DNA from: Candidatus Sumerlaeota bacterium
GTDB taxonomy: Bacteria > Sumerlaeota > Sumerlaeia > JADFCT01
Reading direction: 5' to 3'
Length of the DNA: 15,424 nucleotides
NCBI GenBank assembly: GCA_026398575.1
Contig: JAPLSP010000474.1
Location: 1-15,424, forward strand
This document shows positions 13,865 to 15,424 of this stretch, in pieces. The notes below the pieces were generated by a model, which was not told the DNA's origin, made no database searches, and saw nothing but the letters and a program-made list of their open reading frames with translations. A program made the translations under genes and the position numbers. Numbering within the stretch: the first letter of the stretch is position 1; each line of letters starts with the position of its first letter.

Positions 13865-15178
13865 ATGGACTGCTTTTTGAGGCGTTGGATCATCACGATT
13901 GGAGGAATGACTCTTCTTTCTTCCGCTATCGGCAGCGCAGAGAAAAAGGAGGCGTACCCGCTGCGGGACGCTGTGGAGTTCACTGTGCGAAACGGCCTGC
14001 CGAATTTCTTCGCCAAGCTGAATAAAGGCGGGGAGACCAAAATTCGCATCGGCTACCTGGGCGGCAGCATCACGGCGCAGGCCGGCTGGCGGCCCAAGAC
14101 GCTGCAATGGTTTCGCCAGCAGTATCCGAAAGCCGCGGTTGACGAAATCAACGCAGCCATCGGCGGCACGGGCTCGGACTTGGGCGTTTTCCGTCTTCAG
14201 CATGATGTCCTGCAGTTTAAGCCCGACTTGCTGTTCGTTGAATTCGCCGTGAATGACGGCGGCGCCGATCCTGCCCGCATTCATAAGGCGATGGAAGGCA
14301 TCGTCCGGCAAACCTGGAGAGCCGATCCCATGACGGATATCTGCTTCGTCTATACGGTCAGCGAGCCGTTTCTGGCGGACTTGCAGAAAGGCAAGTTCCC
14401 GCGCGCGGCCAGCGCAATGGAGGCGGTAGCGGATCACTATGGCATTCCTTCGATTCACATGGGAGTAGAGGTGGCGCGCCAGGTAACGGCGGGCAAAGTG
14501 ATCTTCAAGGCGCCGGAACCCAAGACCGACGAGGAAAAAGCCAAGCTGGCCGGCAAGATTCTTTTCTCGACCGACGGCGTGCATCCCATCCCCGCCAGCG
14601 GACACCAGCTGTATCTGGAAGCGGTCGTGCGGGCGATGAATGAAATTAAAAATATCGGCAAGCCCGGCGCGCATGAACTGAAGGCGCCGTTCATCGCGGA
14701 TAACTGGGAAGCGGCGAAGATGGTCGCGCTGAAAAAGGAATGGCTAAGCGCGGGATGGGAACAACTCGATCCGGCGAAGGATTCAAAAGCAAAGGGCAAT
14801 AAAGATCGCGTGCCTGCGCTCTGGAAAGCCACCAAGCCCGGCGAGACGATGACGCTCAAATTCAAAGGCACGATGCTGAAGGTTTACGATCTGTTAGGCC
14901 CTGACTGCGGGCAGGTGATTGTGAAAGTGGACGATCAGCCCGCAAAAATCGTCCCGCGCTTCGACGCCTACTGCACCTATCACCGGCTGGCGACGCTGGG
15001 CGTAGCGGATGGATTGCCGGAGGGCGTCCACACGGTGAAACTGGAGATTCATCCGGACCAGCCCGACAAGGCAAAGATACTCAAGCAAAATAATAATAAA
15101 ATAGACGATCCCAAACGCTTCGATGGAACGACATGGTACGCGGGCGCGGTTCTATTGCTTGGCGACGTCGTTGAGTGA
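13865..15178 (+). CDS. Exported SGNH (GDSL-like) hydrolase
   Basis: 437 residues from ATG 13865, which has AGGAAGGAA just upstream; an in-frame ATG at 13778 has no such site. A signal peptide (about 1-25; IITIGGMTLLSSAIGSA) precedes the mature part. The SGNH hydrolase blocks are complete: GYLGGSIT (Ser68 nucleophile), NAAIGGTGSD (Gly of block II), VEFAVNDGG (Asn130-Asp131) and DGVHP (Asp237, His240). A C-terminal beta-rich domain (about 290-437) with WYAGAVLLLGD at its end may be a binding module. Enzymes of this type often remove acetyl or other ester groups from polysaccharides, which fits the nearby GH88-like gene. The substrate is unknown. The 3' end is followed by two hairpins. Confidence 0.9.
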   Translation: MDCFLRRWIITIGGMTLLSSAIGSAEKKEAYPLRDAVEFTVRNGLPNFFAKLNKGGETKIRIGYLGGSITAQAGWRPKTLQWFRQQYPKAAVDEINAAIGGTGSDLGVFRLQHDVLQFKPDLLFVEFAVNDGGADPARIHKAMEGIVRQTWRADPMTDICFVYTVSEPFLADLQKGKFPRAASAMEAVADHYGIPSIHMGVEVARQVTAGKVIFKAPEPKTDEEKAKLAGKILFSTDGVHPIPASGHQLYLEAVVRAMNEIKNIGKPGAHELKAPFIADNWEAAKMVALKKEWLSAGWEQLDPAKDSKAKGNKDRVPALWKATKPGETMTLKFKGTMLKVYDLLGPDCGQVIVKVDDQPAKIVPRFDAYCTYHRLATLGVADGLPEGVHTVKLEIHPDQPDKAKILKQNNNKIDDPKRFDGTTWYAGAVLLLGDVVE

Positions 15179-15246
15179 TCCGGCGAATTTTCATTCTCAA
15201 TCTCGCCTAAAATATATCCGCCTATGACCTGTCTGCCCGCCATTTT

Positions 15247-15288
15247 AGCCTGCTTTAGCAGGCTCTTCTTTGCACCCGCCTTTAGGCG
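15247..15288 (+). repeat. Two tandem hairpins with TTTA loops (possible terminator)
   Basis: AGCCTGC-TTTA-GCAGGCT (15247-15264) followed by CTTCTTT, then CGCC-TTTA-GGCG (15277-15288). Both have the same tetraloop. They lie 70-110 bp after the SGNH gene and may terminate its transcript; the first hairpin has a T-rich 3' flank. Confidence 0.5.
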
Positions 15289-15417
15289 CAATGCTGTTGA
15301 CTTAAGAAAATGATGAATTTTCCATGCAAATAGTCGAAAAAACAGTTGCATATCGAGCGCCCTTCATCTATCGTAAATGCAGTTGGTAGTTCCACACTAT
15401 TTTCAAAGGAGATCGCA

Positions 15418-15424
15418 ATGTGGC
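15418..15424 (+). CDS. Start of a further gene (2 codons in window)
   Basis: A strong AAAGGAG at 15405-15411 lies six bases before ATG 15418, which opens M-W and runs off the right edge. TTGCAT at 15346-15351, a 17-bp spacer and TATCGT at 15369-15374 form a weak candidate promoter about 45 bp upstream. Nothing can be said about the product. Confidence 0.5.

Noticed and set aside
13844..14674. Minus-strand open frame of 276 codons
   Set aside because: Antisense to the SGNH hydrolase, whose four catalytic blocks are intact.

Overview
The window comes from a free-living, heterotrophic bacterium that I cannot place to species. GC content is moderate (roughly 55% in genes, very AT-rich in some spacers). 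The combination of Gfo/Idh/MocA oxidoreductases, a xylose-isomerase-like barrel protein, a GH88-type glycosidase, SGNH hydrolases, a SUMF1-type lipoprotein and secreted EF-hand and discoidin-like proteins is typical of the PVC superphylum and candidate phyla near it (for example Sumerlaeota or Hydrogenedentota). That placement is inference from gene content only. I saw no rRNA, tRNA, CRISPR array, transposase or phage gene.

Left part (1-3060), all minus strand: an aconitase-family gene, a small antitoxin-like gene, an overlapping truncated nucleotidyltransferase remnant, and the 5' part of a PDZ/radical-SAM/DUF512 gene that runs off the left edge. The gaps are tiny or negative, so this looks like one transcription unit into which a toxin-antitoxin-like pair was inserted and then decayed. 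The aconitase is the strongest anomaly of the window. All three positions that normally hold the Fe-S cluster cysteines carry other residues (Ser, Tyr, Asn), although the surrounding motifs and the acid/base residues are kept. Its 5' end is also out of frame with the only good ribosome binding site.

Middle (3060-5790): a very AT-rich spacer with a likely promoter and a palindrome leads into a long-form hibernation promoting factor gene. It is followed by a terminator hairpin and a promoter with a perfect TATAAT box. Next comes a secreted protein with eight EF-hand loops, then a GC-rich terminator hairpin and a nested inverted-repeat element.

Right part (5790-15178): mostly carbohydrate-related genes. 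On the minus strand are a TIM-barrel isomerase/epimerase, an apparent operon of a 75-residue unknown protein, a Gfo/Idh/MocA oxidoreductase and a SUMF1-type lipoprotein, then a GH88-like glycosidase and a two-pass membrane protein with a CxxC...CxxC tail. On the plus strand are a discoidin-like exported protein and an SGNH hydrolase. Together they could serve sugar-acid or acetylated polysaccharide breakdown, but no single enzyme fixes a substrate. Inserted between the oxidoreductase operon and the glycosidase is a two-gene plus-strand module (10185-11667) with overlapping ends that I do not recognise. It is the best candidate for an undescribed system here. The window ends two codons into a further plus-strand gene.
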